A stretch of DNA of 50,975 nt, from contig PLYL01000022.1 in NCBI GenBank assembly GCA_003151795.1, positions 1 through 50,975 of the forward strand, given 5' to 3'. Below the pieces are notes generated by a model. It saw only the letters and a list, made by a program, of their open reading frames with translations. It did not search any database and was not told the origin of the DNA. The position numbers and the translations under genes are program-made. This document shows, in pieces, positions 18,515-28,318 of this stretch; position 1 is the stretch's first letter; every line of letters starts with the position of its first letter. This stretch comes from Candidatus Yanofskyibacteriota bacterium (GTDB lineage Bacteria > Patescibacteriota > Minisyncoccia > 2-02-FULL-40-12 > GWA2-44-9).

Positions 18515-19005
18515 TTTCTTACGAACAATACATAGACTACAGCCCATACTTTGCCCAAATTGATATTGAGGCTCCATCAAGCCGAGCTGAATTTTTGGAA
18601 TTGTTTAATAAAACACCACAGTTAATCAAAAATTGGGTTACATCAACAGAAACAGCCGAACTTTTACTTAACATGGGTATATCATTCAAGCTAGATGAAT
18701 ATGATACTGAAGCTATCGCATATGTTATCAGGCAGATTGTAGTGGGGGAAATACCGCTAATCGAAGCACCAGATACCATCGCCCAAGAAATAAAAATTTC
18801 TCCCAACACGGCACGAGAAATTTTAGGCGCATGCCTTCGAGATATATTGACTCCTGTGCTCGAGGAAGTGAAAAAAATACAAGCCGCACGATTTCCAAAT
18901 ATTACTCCTCAAACAAAGAATCAAAACATGGCAAATCTACAAAAATCTTTTGCTCCATCTGCTGATGTGAACCCATCAAACATTGTCGATCTGCGCACTA
19001 AGTAA
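18511..19005 (+). CDS. Hypothetical protein
   Basis: ATGA overlap with the upstream gene; coding-like composition. Confidence 0.6.
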   Translation: MISYEQYIDYSPYFAQIDIEAPSSRAEFLELFNKTPQLIKNWVTSTETAELLLNMGISFKLDEYDTEAIAYVIRQIVVGEIPLIEAPDTIAQEIKISPNTAREILGACLRDILTPVLEEVKKIQAARFPNITPQTKNQNMANLQKSFAPSADVNPSNIVDLRTK

Positions 19006-19011
19006 AACTAA

Positions 19012-19040
19012 AAAGAGCTCTGTCATCGGGACAGAGCTCT
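19012..19040. terminator. Bidirectional hairpin AGAGCTCTGTC ATCGG GACAGAGCTCT
   Basis: Perfect 11-bp stem between convergent genes. Confidence 0.7.
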
Positions 19041-19535
19041 GAGTGCCACCTCCTGGTTGGCCCTTGTTTGAGTTTCTTTTTCGGCCAGTCGAGCGGTCTT
19101 ACTGGCTACTTCGGCGGCATCGAACTCGGCGACTAGGCAATCAGCCATTTCGGTCAAGCGTCGGTGCATCATCGGAATCGACCTACAGGGCTTCCACCCC
19201 AAGTTGATGCCGAAAACCCTCGAGAAGTTGAAGAGGACTTCATCTTCATATTCACAGATCTTGACTGTGTCCTTGGGTGGATGTTGGGCATGCTTGAACT
19301 TGCCTTCTACCACCTTGCCGTCACGATAGAATTTCACCTCGGCCGTCACTCGAGAAATGTCTTCCTGTCGAGTTACGAGAACAACTCCCCGGAAAACACC
19401 TTCGGGTACCTGCAGCAGGGTAGTGCATTCTACCGAATCGCGAAAGAACATTTTTCCGATCCGTTTCGACTTCCAGGCAGCCCCCTGCCGAGCTAGCTGA
19501 TCAAAACACTGAAACAACTCCATATCATCCTCCAC
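19023..19535 (-). CDS. Hypothetical protein
   Basis: 170-aa ORF between convergent units; no family recognised. Confidence 0.55.
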   Translation of the reverse strand: MEDDMELFQCFDQLARQGAAWKSKRIGKMFFRDSVECTTLLQVPEGVFRGVVLVTRQEDISRVTAEVKFYRDGKVVEGKFKHAQHPPKDTVKICEYEDEVLFNFSRVFGINLGWKPCRSIPMMHRRLTEMADCLVAEFDAAEVASKTARLAEKETQTRANQEVALRALSR

Positions 19536-19632
19536 GCTTAACTACGCCTTTAATCATACTCTAAATTACCACAAAAGTCAAGATGTTGACTAAGTGGGCT
19601 TAAGTTGGGGCTTATTTTGCTATACTTAATCC

Positions 19633-19953
19633 ATGAGATTCCAACTGCCCCAATTCATCGAGACGGAGATAAAGATTATCGGGCCGTTCACGCTCAAGCA
19701 ATTCTTGTGGGTCGCTGCGGGAGCGGTGTTTATATTTTTGGATTTCAGCTTATTCACCGGTCTCATCGCCATTGTCATTGCTGTTCCGATTATCGGCATT
19801 GCCGGAGCGTTCGCGTTCTTGAGAATCGACGACATGCCGTTAATTAACTACTTCGCCAACATGCTTTCGTTCTCCTTCGGCAGTAAGAAGTATCTATACC
19901 GAGACGAACAACAAATGAGCAATGAGCAGGGACCAATGAACATACGCAAATGA
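19633..19953 (+). CDS. PrgI-family protein
   Basis: MRFQLPQFIETEIKIIGPFTLKQFLWVAAGAVFIF; directly upstream of VirB4-like genes. Confidence 0.8.
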   Translation: MRFQLPQFIETEIKIIGPFTLKQFLWVAAGAVFIFLDFSLFTGLIAIVIAVPIIGIAGAFAFLRIDDMPLINYFANMLSFSFGSKKYLYRDEQQMSNEQGPMNIRK

Positions 19954-19968
19954 GTAACCTACTTTTCA

Positions 19969-20670
19969 ATGGTACAATTAAAGACGTGCGGTGTTCATTG
20001 TTCATTGTTCACTATAATTCCTATGGCTACTAAATCAACCAAAGATCTTGTTTCAATCGCGGACATTAAAGACAGCATCGTCTTGCTTAAGAACGGCTCC
20101 CTGCGTGCCGTCATCGAAGTTTCGGCGGTTAATTTTGAATTGCGCTCCGAAGAAGAGCAGACCGGCATCCTCCAAAATTTTCAAAGATTTTTAAACTCGA
20201 TTGATTTTCCGTTGCAGATGATTGTCAATTCCCGCCAACTGAATATGGATGAATACTTGAAAAAAGTCGATGCCGTCGCCGAATCCGCCACCAATGAACT
20301 CCTCAAAATCCAAGCCATTGAATACAGCAAATTCGTCAAAGAATTGCTCGAACTCTCCAACATCATGACCAAGCATTTTTATGTCGTCTTGCCGTTCTAT
20401 GTCTACGAAACACCGACCAAGACCGGGCTTTTGGAAACCGCCAAAGGCTTGTTCAGCAAATCGCAAACGGTTGTCCAAATTAAACCCGAACAGCTCGAAA
20501 CATACCGGACTCAACTAATGCAACGGGCGGAATTGATTCTCGACGGCCTAATTGGCATCGGCTTGAAAGCTCGAATGATGGAAGGCCAGGAAATAAACAA
20601 TTTATATTACAGTTTGTATAATCCCGGCGAAAAGATGACCGTCAATGCGCCCGATAAATTGCCCGCCTAA
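19969..20670 (+). CDS. TraC/VirB4 N-terminal-like protein
   Basis: KSTKDLVSIADIKDSIVLLKNGSLRAVIEVSAVNFELRSEEEQTGILQNFQRFLNSIDFPLQ; start may be at the internal MATKSTKD. Confidence 0.75.
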   Translation: MVQLKTCGVHCSLFTIIPMATKSTKDLVSIADIKDSIVLLKNGSLRAVIEVSAVNFELRSEEEQTGILQNFQRFLNSIDFPLQMIVNSRQLNMDEYLKKVDAVAESATNELLKIQAIEYSKFVKELLELSNIMTKHFYVVLPFYVYETPTKTGLLETAKGLFSKSQTVVQIKPEQLETYRTQLMQRAELILDGLIGIGLKARMMEGQEINNLYYSLYNPGEKMTVNAPDKLPA

Positions 20671-20672
20671 AT

Positions 20673-22427
20673 ATGGCTGATAATCTCACCCAACAACCCC
20701 AGACTCTGCCTGAAACGCTCGCCCCGGCGGCGATGTCGGTGTCTTCGAATTATATCCAAATCGGGCCGAAATTCGCTCGGACGATTTTTCTGGCCACCTA
20801 TCCGCGCTATTTAAACACCAATTGGCTTTCGCCGATTATTAACCTCGACCGCGCTTTTGACGCGGCAATATTTGTCCATCCTAAGAGTACTTCCACCATG
20901 CTCAAGCAGCTGCGCGACCAGCTCGCGCGCTTGCAGGCTCAAGCCATGGAAGAAGCCTCCAAAGGCAAAGTCCGCGACCCGATTCTGGAAACGGCCATGG
21001 GCGACATTGAAGCCTTGCGCGATAAGCTCCAGCAGGGGACCGATAAATTCTTCGAGCTCGGCGTCTATATCACGATTTATGAAAGCAGCGTCAAAGAACT
21101 CGACGATACCGAGATTAAGATTAAAGGTTTACTGGAATACCAGCTGATTTTTGCCAAGCCGGCGACGTTCCGCATGATGGAAGGTTTTAATTCCACGCTC
21201 CCCACGGACGATGACCGCCTCAATGTCCACACTTCTCTCAACACCGAGCCTTTATCCTCGCTCTTCCCGTTTATTTCTTTTGACCTCACTTCCAACTCCG
21301 GCATTCTCTACGGCATCAACACCCACAACAACTCGCTGGTTTTGTTCGACCGGTTCAAACTCGAAAACTACAATTCGGTCGTCTTCGGCAAGTCCGGCGG
21401 AGGCAAAAGCTATACCATTAAACTCGAGATTCTGCGCAGCCTCGTCTTTGGGACCCAGGTTTTAATCATCGACCCTGAAGACGAATACAAATATCTGGCC
21501 GATACCGTCGGCGGTTCGCCCGTTAAAATATCCATTAATTCCGACCAGCATATCAATCCGTTTGATTTGCCCGCCCCCAAAGAGGGGGAACTGGGCGCCG
21601 ACATCTTCCGCTCCCACATTCTCGATCTTTCCGGTCTGATGAAATTGATTTTAGGCACGCTCACGCCCGAAGAATCGGCCATTCTCGACGAAGCCCTTAT
21701 TCAGACCTACGCCATCAAAGATATTTCGCCCGAATCCGACTTCACTAAGTTGCCCCCGCCGGTCTTGGGCGACCTTCAGAGCATTCTCGAAGGCTTGACC
21801 GGCGCCGAATCCATGGCCACGCGCCTCAAGAAATACACTTCGGGCACCTTCGCTGGATTTTTGAATCAGCCGACTAACGTCCCGCTCGATAACCCCATGA
21901 TTGTGTTCGGTATCCGCGATATGGAAGAAGAGCTGCGTCCGATTGCCATGTATCTCATCTTAAATTTTATCTGGGTCAAGGTTCGGCGTGATATTAAACA
22001 AAGAATTATCCTCGTCGACGAGGCCTGGGTACTGATGAAATACGAAGTCGGGGCCAATTTCTTGTCTAACATCGCCAAGCGCTGCCGCAAATATTTCACA
22101 GGCCTGACAACTATTTCCCAAGACATTCCCGATTTCCTCGCCAGTCCGCAGGGCAAGACTATTCTCACCAACTCATCCATTCAAATTCTGATGAAACAGT
22201 CGCCGGCGGCGATTGATATCGTCCAACAAACCTTCAATCTCACCGACGCCGAGAAATTCTATATCCTCGAAGCCCGGGTCGGCTTCGGTTTATTCTTCCT
22301 CGGCCAAAATCATATCGGCATCCGCATCGTCGCTTCCTACGCCGAAGACCAAATCATCACCTCCGATCCGCGCCAAATTATCGAAATCGAAAAAGCCAAA
22401 GAAGAGTGGGCCCAGATCCAGAAATAA
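20673..22427 (+). CDS. virB4: VirB4/TraC-family conjugation ATPase
   Basis: VFGKSGGGKSYTIKLEILRSL Walker A, VLIIDPEDEY, ILVDEAWVLMK. Confidence 0.92.
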   Translation: MADNLTQQPQTLPETLAPAAMSVSSNYIQIGPKFARTIFLATYPRYLNTNWLSPIINLDRAFDAAIFVHPKSTSTMLKQLRDQLARLQAQAMEEASKGKVRDPILETAMGDIEALRDKLQQGTDKFFELGVYITIYESSVKELDDTEIKIKGLLEYQLIFAKPATFRMMEGFNSTLPTDDDRLNVHTSLNTEPLSSLFPFISFDLTSNSGILYGINTHNNSLVLFDRFKLENYNSVVFGKSGGGKSYTIKLEILRSLVFGTQVLIIDPEDEYKYLADTVGGSPVKISINSDQHINPFDLPAPKEGELGADIFRSHILDLSGLMKLILGTLTPEESAILDEALIQTYAIKDISPESDFTKLPPPVLGDLQSILEGLTGAESMATRLKKYTSGTFAGFLNQPTNVPLDNPMIVFGIRDMEEELRPIAMYLILNFIWVKVRRDIKQRIILVDEAWVLMKYEVGANFLSNIAKRCRKYFTGLTTISQDIPDFLASPQGKTILTNSSIQILMKQSPAAIDIVQQTFNLTDAEKFYILEARVGFGLFFLGQNHIGIRIVASYAEDQIITSDPRQIIEIEKAKEEWAQIQK

Positions 22428-22897
22428 CTTCCAATGCCATGCCCACCGAAGAAGATATTATTAAACTTAATCTCGACCGTCAGCGCCGAGCTTATCAGGC
22501 TAGACAGCTTGAAAGCGAAGCGGAGGATGAGCAGAGCACAGCCGAGAGACCAAACCAGATGGGCTGGATTGTTTTTCTAATTGCTTTAGCTTTTACGTTT
22601 ACTCAATTGGGGATTGAGGCGATAACCGGCGGGACAATCGGTTTCATTTTATGTGCGCCAATTAGTGTCGTTCTGTGGTTTATGATGCGTCCGTATACCA
22701 AGTCCCTCAAAGCAGCCAAATTTATTGTCGGCACGTCTTTAGTCGTCGATTCACTGCCATTCATCGGCTTGCTTCCGGTCGATATTGTGGCCATAATATA
22801 CGTGTTCGTAAAATCCCGAAGCGCTTTGGCCGAACATCTGGCGAATCTGGCCGAAAAACGCCAAAACAAACAAGAACCGCTCCAAATAGCCGCCTAA
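22406..22897 (+). CDS. Hypothetical membrane protein
   Basis: Hydrophobic central segments; overlaps the virB4 end. Confidence 0.6.
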   Translation: MGPDPEITSNAMPTEEDIIKLNLDRQRRAYQARQLESEAEDEQSTAERPNQMGWIVFLIALAFTFTQLGIEAITGGTIGFILCAPISVVLWFMMRPYTKSLKAAKFIVGTSLVVDSLPFIGLLPVDIVAIIYVFVKSRSALAEHLANLAEKRQNKQEPLQIAA

Positions 22898-22908
22898 TCC
22901 CGCCCGCA

Positions 22909-23991
22909 ATGACTAGCCAAAAGCAATTAATTATCTTAATCGTCATTACAGCCTCGCTGACCTCCTTTTTGGTAGGCTACTTGCTGACCCAGCCTTCCAG
23001 GCAAAGCGCCGACGTCGTCCAGCAACAGCGCGGCGCGCTGATTGACCGCTTCAGCAGCGTGACCGACAGCTCCACGCCGACTCCGCTGCCGCCGGGACTT
23101 CTTCAGGCGACCACGGATGCCGCCCTCGCCTCCGCCAACGCGCCCGATAGCGACGCGGTGCTCTATTATCACCCTGACAATGGCCATGTGTCGAAGCTCG
23201 ACCTTGAAACTCGGCTCAACACGGTCATCTCCTCTGCCCAACTGACCGGCCTCACGGACGTGATTTGGTCGCCGGATAAAAATCGGGTGATTACGGTCTC
23301 GCGAAGCGCCAAAGGGCCGGTTTATAAATATTTCGATTATACTACCCATGAGAACGGCTTGTTGGGCGCCAATATTAAAGACGCCGTCTTTTCACCCGAC
23401 AGCCAGCGGGTGGCTCTCGTCCGTTCGCTAGGGGATGAAAGCGATATTGAGATTGCCGATTTTGACGGCAAAAATTCCCAAACAATCTCTAAGACCCACC
23501 TCGCCAATATCCACCTCTCCTGGCCCAGCGACCATCTCCTCTCGTTTATCGCCGATGACGCCGGTACCGGTACCCAGTCGCTTTACACGCTGACCGAAAG
23601 CGGCGATCTCGGCGCTCTGGTCGACGGACAGAATAATATTTCCGCCCGATGGTCGCCCGATGGTTCGAAATTCTTATATTCGGACCAAGAAAACGGAAGC
23701 GTTGTCTTGCGTCTTTTCGATATTGCTTCCCAACAAGCCCAAGACGTGCCATTTCAAACAACCGCCACCAATTGCGCCTGGCTCCTGGACCAACGCTCGG
23801 CCATCTGCGCCGTCGAAGCCCAAGGCGAGACCTCGATTGATCAAATAACCTTTGCCGATCTCTCGACAAAAACCCTCTTCTCCAACCTCATCATCTCGCC
23901 CCAAGAAGTCTTCCTGTCCCACCTCGAAGATTTCCTCATCCTGACCAGCGCCGGCGACCAAAGCCTCTGGGAACTCAAGCTCGCTCAGTAA
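22909..23991 (+). CDS. Membrane-anchored beta-propeller (TolB/WD40-like) protein
   Basis: ATG at 22909 in the frame of ORF 22675-23991; repeats such as VIWSPDKNRVITVS, AVFSPDSQRVALV, ARWSPDGSKFLYS. Confidence 0.75.
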   Translation: MTSQKQLIILIVITASLTSFLVGYLLTQPSRQSADVVQQQRGALIDRFSSVTDSSTPTPLPPGLLQATTDAALASANAPDSDAVLYYHPDNGHVSKLDLETRLNTVISSAQLTGLTDVIWSPDKNRVITVSRSAKGPVYKYFDYTTHENGLLGANIKDAVFSPDSQRVALVRSLGDESDIEIADFDGKNSQTISKTHLANIHLSWPSDHLLSFIADDAGTGTQSLYTLTESGDLGALVDGQNNISARWSPDGSKFLYSDQENGSVVLRLFDIASQQAQDVPFQTTATNCAWLLDQRSAICAVEAQGETSIDQITFADLSTKTLFSNLIISPQEVFLSHLEDFLILTSAGDQSLWELKLAQ

Positions 23992-24198
23992 TTAGGGTTT
24001 TCTCACGGCTTCCTCTTGGACTAGTCCTAAAAATTATCTCTCATTTCTCTGGCCGCCCGGGATTACCCTTGTCGGGCCATGTGGTTTTCCTTTCAGGAAA
24101 GCCCATTCCCGACATTCCCGGCTCGGTTCCCAGAGAAATCTCTATATAATTTTTGAACTAGTTTCCAATCGTGCAGATTGTGAGAAAACCCTAATTAC
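23992..24198. ncRNA. Structured rod-like element closed by a 17-bp perfect stem (AATTAGGGTTTTCTCAC)
   Basis: Outer 17-bp stem plus internal complementary blocks (CTAGTCCTAAAAATTAT..ATAATTTTTGAACTAG; TTTCTCTGG..CCAGAGAAA; CCCGGGATTAC..GTCGGGC / GCCGGGAATGTCGGG). Confidence 0.5.
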
Positions 24199-24224
24199 CT
24201 CGCTCGTATTTTTTGGAATTAAAA

Positions 24225-24351
24225 GAGGCCGTCGCGAGATGCAACGGCCTTATTTCCGAAGCGGCTATTGCCGCGGTTTTGGAAATGGTTTGCCGACATT
24301 ACTGAAGCTTTCGAGGATGCAGGGTCCAGCAGGACCTGTACTCACTTCAGT
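24225..24351 (-). ncRNA. Candidate orphan small RNA (about 125 nt) with promoter and intrinsic terminator
   Basis: Minus strand: TTGACA-N16-TATAAT, then hairpins TACTGAAG..CTTCAGTA and TTTCC..GCGGC..GCCGC..GGAAA, then GGCCGT..ACGGCC followed by TCTTTT. Confidence 0.6.
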
Positions 24352-24357
24352 ATTTCC

Positions 24358-24385
24358 ATTATAGCAAACTGGTATAGATTGTCAA
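24358..24385 (-). promoter_or_regulatory. Sigma70-type promoter TTGACA-N16-TATAAT
   Basis: Reverse complement of ATTATA(24358-24363) and TGTCAA(24380-24385). Confidence 0.75.
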
Positions 24386-24423
24386 GCCCTCGTAAAAATG
24401 GCTCAAAACAAGGGTTTTTTAAT

Positions 24424-24637
24424 GAGTGGGGTTAAGCTAATTTTTCTCACTCCGCAGGCAAGAAAATCTTTGAAAGCGAAATCGTATTGATTCAATAATC
24501 ATAGGTCAAGCCACTTAGCTTTAGCTAAGCATAGGTAGAGGCGCGGGTTACCTGTGATTATTGAGTATCAATACTGATTGAGGTGAGAAGATTTCTGAAG
24601 CCGAGGACCAGGGAGAAAAATTAGATTAACCTCACTC
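24424..24637. ncRNA. Long imperfect hairpin element immediately 3' of jag
   Basis: Outer arms GAGTGGGGTTAAGCTAATTTTTCTC / GAGAAAAATTAGATTAACCTCACTC; inner ATTGATTCAATAATCATAGGT / ACCTGTGATTATTGAGTATCAAT. Confidence 0.5.
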
Positions 24638-24638
24638 T

Positions 24639-25115
24639 CTATGAGCGGTATGGCTTCACCACAATCCGGCGTTGGGGTTCTTGGCCGATGGACTCGGTGG
24701 TGATGTCGGATATGGAGGCGAGTTCCATGTGGACGATCCGGCGCTCGTAGGGAGACATGGGGGTGAGGGCTTCAGCGCGCTGGGTGTTGCGAACGCGCAG
24801 AACGGCTTCTTTGGCAAGGGTGGCGACATGGTTGGCTCGGGACTTCTTATAATCATTCACGTCGACGAACAAAGTCATGCCCTGATCTTTCTTTAATAAC
24901 AGGCTCCGCACGACATGCTCGAGGGCTTGGAGATTTTGGCCGTTCTTGCCAATCAGAAACTTAGCATCTTCGGGCGCGGAAATCGAAGCAAAGACAATTT
25001 CTTTTTCTCCGGCTTTTTCTTCGCGGACATCAACCTCGCACGCCACATTCATGGGCAGGATAATCCGTTTGATGGTTTCGGAGATATTATTCTTTTGTTC
25101 AGTGGTTAGACTCAT
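24639..25115 (-). CDS. jag: Jag/KhpB RNA-binding protein (KH + R3H)
   Basis: FLIGKNGQNLQALEHVVRSLL KH loop; MSPYERRIVHMELA R3H-like; next to yidC. Confidence 0.92.
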   Translation of the reverse strand: MSLTTEQKNNISETIKRIILPMNVACEVDVREEKAGEKEIVFASISAPEDAKFLIGKNGQNLQALEHVVRSLLLKKDQGMTLFVDVNDYKKSRANHVATLAKEAVLRVRNTQRAEALTPMSPYERRIVHMELASISDITTESIGQEPQRRIVVKPYRS

Positions 25116-25122
25116 TATCGTA

Positions 25123-25872
25123 TTATTTGGTTCGGCGCAGATAAAATTGTTCTCCGATTGAAAACAAGGTCGTCGTTATCCAGTATAGTATCAGACCGGC
25201 CTGAAGATTCCAACCGATGATGACAATCATGACGGGGAAGAAATACAGCATCTGGGTGTTGAGAGCGGCCATCTGGGGATTAGCCCCGCCGCTGGATTTC
25301 ATATAGGCCATGCTTTGCTTGGCCTGGATGAATTGCAACACCCCGGCCAGCACGGCCAGAACAACATTCCGGCCGGCAATACTGATAAATCCAAGAAAGA
25401 ACGGGTTGATGGCGCCGGGATTGTGCACAAACGGATAGAGCATCGCGAGGCTTTGCGGATTGAGGCCGGCTATAAAAACCCGGTAGAGAGTAATGAGAAT
25501 GGGAAGCTGAATCAGTAAAGGCAAGCACCCGGCGATGGGATTGATGTTGTGCTCCTTGTAGAGTTGCATCATGGCCGCGCCTTGGGCAGCTTGGTCGTGT
25601 TTGTGTTTTTCTTTGATGGCCTGGATGTGGGGATTAATCGCGTTTAAAGCTTTTTGGGAACGCTGGGACTTAATCGAAAGGGGGAAGAATAGAAAACGGA
25701 TTACAATCGTCAGAATAATGATGCTCAAGCCCAAATCGTGATTTGGTATAAAATTAGAAAAGAAAATCAGCGCGTTAAAGAGCGGTATATAGAGAACAAT
25801 CTTAAAAAATTCGAATATGGTGCTCATCCCGTAGGAAATCGTAGGAACAGGCCAGACGTTATAGTGAGACAC
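25123..25872 (-). CDS. yidC: Membrane protein insertase YidC
   Basis: LFFPLSIKSQRSQKALNAINPHIQAIKEKHKHD..MMQLYKEHNINPIAGCLPLLIQLPI; start probably the internal MSTIFEFF. Confidence 0.93.
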   Translation of the reverse strand: MSHYNVWPVPTISYGMSTIFEFFKIVLYIPLFNALIFFSNFIPNHDLGLSIIILTIVIRFLFFPLSIKSQRSQKALNAINPHIQAIKEKHKHDQAAQGAAMMQLYKEHNINPIAGCLPLLIQLPILITLYRVFIAGLNPQSLAMLYPFVHNPGAINPFFLGFISIAGRNVVLAVLAGVLQFIQAKQSMAYMKSSGGANPQMAALNTQMLYFFPVMIVIIGWNLQAGLILYWITTTLFSIGEQFYLRRTK

Positions 25873-25939
25873 TGATGCTACGATATTATACTTAGTGTTT
25901 AACCTTCAAACCCGCTAGGGCGACTTCTGACGGGACTCA

Positions 25940-26170
25940 TTAGGGATAGTCGACACCGCCCGAGCCGAAGGGATTACAGCGGATAATACGGCCGAGGGCC
26001 TTCCACGAACCTTTGATTACGCCGTACTTCTGAACGGCCAGTTCGGCGTATTCGGAACAGGAAGGATGAAACTTGCAGGTGGTGTAGGCAAAACCAGGCA
26101 CTTGGGCCGAGCGAAACCACGCTGTTACTCGGCGATAGAAACGAATGCAGGCGAGAACGGGATTCGTCAT
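25940..26170 (-). CDS. yidD: Membrane protein insertion efficiency factor YidD
   Basis: CKFHPSCSEYAELAVQKYGVIKGSWKALGRIIRCNPFGSGGVDYP. Confidence 0.95.
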   Translation of the reverse strand: MTNPVLACIRFYRRVTAWFRSAQVPGFAYTTCKFHPSCSEYAELAVQKYGVIKGSWKALGRIIRCNPFGSGGVDYP

Positions 26171-26505
26171 ATGAATCGAGCCTGGCGCAACGTGGCGACG
26201 AAATCGTCCCGAATAACCGAGATGTCAGCCGGAATCTTTTTCGTTACCACTACTACGGTATCGCATGATGGCATGTTGGGCAAGCGATCGGGCCAAATAA
26301 CATCGGCTAAGAGCCGGCGAACTTTATTCCGAAGCACGGCTTTGGGAGCGAATTTGGCGGCGACGATAAAACCAAAGCGGGGATAGCCGCGAGACGATGG
26401 GAGTGCTTTCAGAAACAAAAAGGAGCCGTTCAGAGCCTTTCCTTTTTTAAAAACGGCGTCGAAATCCTTTTTGTTCTTGAGGCGATTCTTGGTCGGGAGA
26501 GCCAT
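26167..26505 (-). CDS. rnpA: Ribonuclease P protein component
   Basis: KNRLKNKKDFDAVFKKGKA...AKFAPKAVLRNKVRR; between rpmH and yidD. Confidence 0.92.
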   Translation of the reverse strand: MALPTKNRLKNKKDFDAVFKKGKALNGSFLFLKALPSSRGYPRFGFIVAAKFAPKAVLRNKVRRLLADVIWPDRLPNMPSCDTVVVVTKKIPADISVIRDDFVATLRQARFI

Positions 26506-26514
26506 ACGACAGCG

Positions 26515-26661
26515 CTAGACGGTCAACTTTTTGCGGCCTTTGCGCCGACGGCGGGCGAGAACAGTGCGGCCGTTTTTGGTGTGCATGCGAGACAAAAAAC
26601 CATGCTTTCTTTTGCGCTTGGCTTTTTTAGGGTTGTAAGTGAGGGCGAGTGATTTAGACAT
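26515..26661 (-). CDS. rpmH: 50S ribosomal protein L34 (48 aa, absent from the supplied ORF track)
   Basis: Hand translation [48 protein letters not shown]. Confidence 0.95.
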   Translation of the reverse strand: MSKSLALTYNPKKAKRKRKHGFLSRMHTKNGRTVLARRRRKGRKKLTV

Positions 26662-26944
26662 TGGATAAGCTGATTATTTTATTAGAGTATAGCCGAAAAT
26701 TGGTGTTGGGTCAATCCCACTGTTGAAGCACTACGATTAAAAAATTAATTTGACACAATAACAAGCACCGACACCTTGCTTGCAGGTTTTTATGTGCGGG
26801 GTCAATATTTACTATTTTTTTACGCTTGCTATACCAAATAGAGCGGGCGAGGGAACTGCGACGACTTATGAACACCATATCCACTGGCCGGCATGTTCTA
26901 AAAATTTTATTCAGTATAATGAATCGATAAATACCTCTCGATCA

Positions 26945-28318
26945 ATGACGAACGAAGAATTATGGAAGGCGGTGCTTGGTGAAATGGAGCTCTCGCTGAC
27001 GCGCGCGAACTTTATTACCTGGTTCAAGAACACGACTATCGTCGCCCGCGACCATAGTTCTATTGTGGTGAGTGTCCCTAATGGCTTTATCAAGGAATGG
27101 CTCGAAAATAAATTCAATAGAAAAATTCTCCAGTCCATTCGCGGCCTCACGCCGGAAATTCGGGAGATAAAATACTCGATTGGGAAACCCAGAGTAGACT
27201 TTGTCCGCCAGGATATATCGCGAATTATCCTTGAGAAAGAATTAGAGGAGAAGACAAATATTGTTTCGATCGATACTGATGTTGATCATCTCACCAACCT
27301 AAATAAGCGCTACTCCTTTGATTCCTTCGTTTCTGGCTCAAGCAACGAGATGGCGTATGCGGCCTGTCTTTCCGTAACCAAGAACCTCGGCAAAATATAT
27401 AATCCGCTTTTTATCTATGGCAATGTCGGCCTGGGCAAAACCCATCTCATCCAGGCGGTCGGGAACAAAGTCGCGGAAAACAAGGAAAAGAAAGTGCTCT
27501 ATCTCCAAGCGGAACGCTTTACGGCTCAAATTGTCGAAGCAATCATGAACCGGACGATTGAAGACTTAAAAAGCCAATACGAAAAAGTTGACCTGCTCAT
27601 CCTTGATGATGTTCAATTTATCGCCGGCAAAGTAAAAGCTCAAGAAATAATCTTTGCCACATTTAATGAGCTGTATGGAAGGAACAAGCAAATTATTCTC
27701 TCGTCAGACCGGCCGCCGGCCGCCATCCCCACCCTTGAAGAGCGCCTGCGCTCGCGTTTCGAGGGCGGGATGATTGCCGATGTCGGGGTGCCGGAACTGG
27801 AAACCCGTCTGGCCATCTTAAAACAGAAGCTAATCGGTAAAAATGTTGATTTGGGTGAAGAGACTCTTTCTTATATCGCCACCCACATGCAGAAAAATAT
27901 CCGCGAACTGGAAGGCGCGCTTAATCGAGTGGTGGCCTTTACTCAAATCTACAACAAAGTGCCCGAACTCAAAGAAGTTAAAAACATCCTCAACACCTAC
28001 TTGAGCACGCCTTACAAAAAGACCTCCCCGCAGGTAATTTTGAAAGCGGTGGCTGATTTTTATAATATTTCGGCCGCCGACCTGATAAAAAGGAGCCGTA
28101 AAAAAGAAGTTGTCCGGCCCCGGCAAGTCGCCATGTTTTTATTGCGCGATGAAACAAAACTTTCCTTCCCGGAAATCGGCCAGAAGCTCGGCGGCCGAGA
28201 CCATTCGACAGTTATTCATGCTTGTGAAAAAATAAGAAATGAATCGGCGATCGATGAACCCCTTAAACAAGAGCTGACTTTAATTAAAGAGCGCGTGTAT
28301 AACTCTTTTGATAAGTAG
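26945..28318 (+). CDS. dnaA: Chromosomal replication initiator DnaA
   Basis: [50 protein letters not shown]; internal [10 protein letters not shown] chosen as start within ORF 26780-28318. Confidence 0.95.
   Translation: MTNEELWKAVLGEMELSLTRANFITWFKNTTIVARDHSSIVVSVPNGFIKEWLENKFNRKILQSIRGLTPEIREIKYSIGKPRVDFVRQDISRIILEKELEEKTNIVSIDTDVDHLTNLNKRYSFDSFVSGSSNEMAYAACLSVTKNLGKIYNPLFIYGNVGLGKTHLIQAVGNKVAENKEKKVLYLQAERFTAQIVEAIMNRTIEDLKSQYEKVDLLILDDVQFIAGKVKAQEIIFATFNELYGRNKQIILSSDRPPAAIPTLEERLRSRFEGGMIADVGVPELETRLAILKQKLIGKNVDLGEETLSYIATHMQKNIRELEGALNRVVAFTQIYNKVPELKEVKNILNTYLSTPYKKTSPQVILKAVADFYNISAADLIKRSRKKEVVRPRQVAMFLLRDETKLSFPEIGQKLGGRDHSTVIHACEKIRNESAIDEPLKQELTLIKERVYNSFDK

Noticed and set aside
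13751-22897. A complete conjugative element
   Set aside because: No relaxase, coupling protein or oriT is visible; treated as a secretion- or pilus-like cluster.
23992-24637. RNase P RNA, tmRNA or SRP RNA
   Set aside because: I looked for the conserved signatures on both strands and did not find them; left as unclassified structured RNA.
26780-26944. N-terminal extension of dnaA in the ORF track
   Set aside because: Extension is not DnaA-like; the internal [18 protein letters not shown] is the more likely start.
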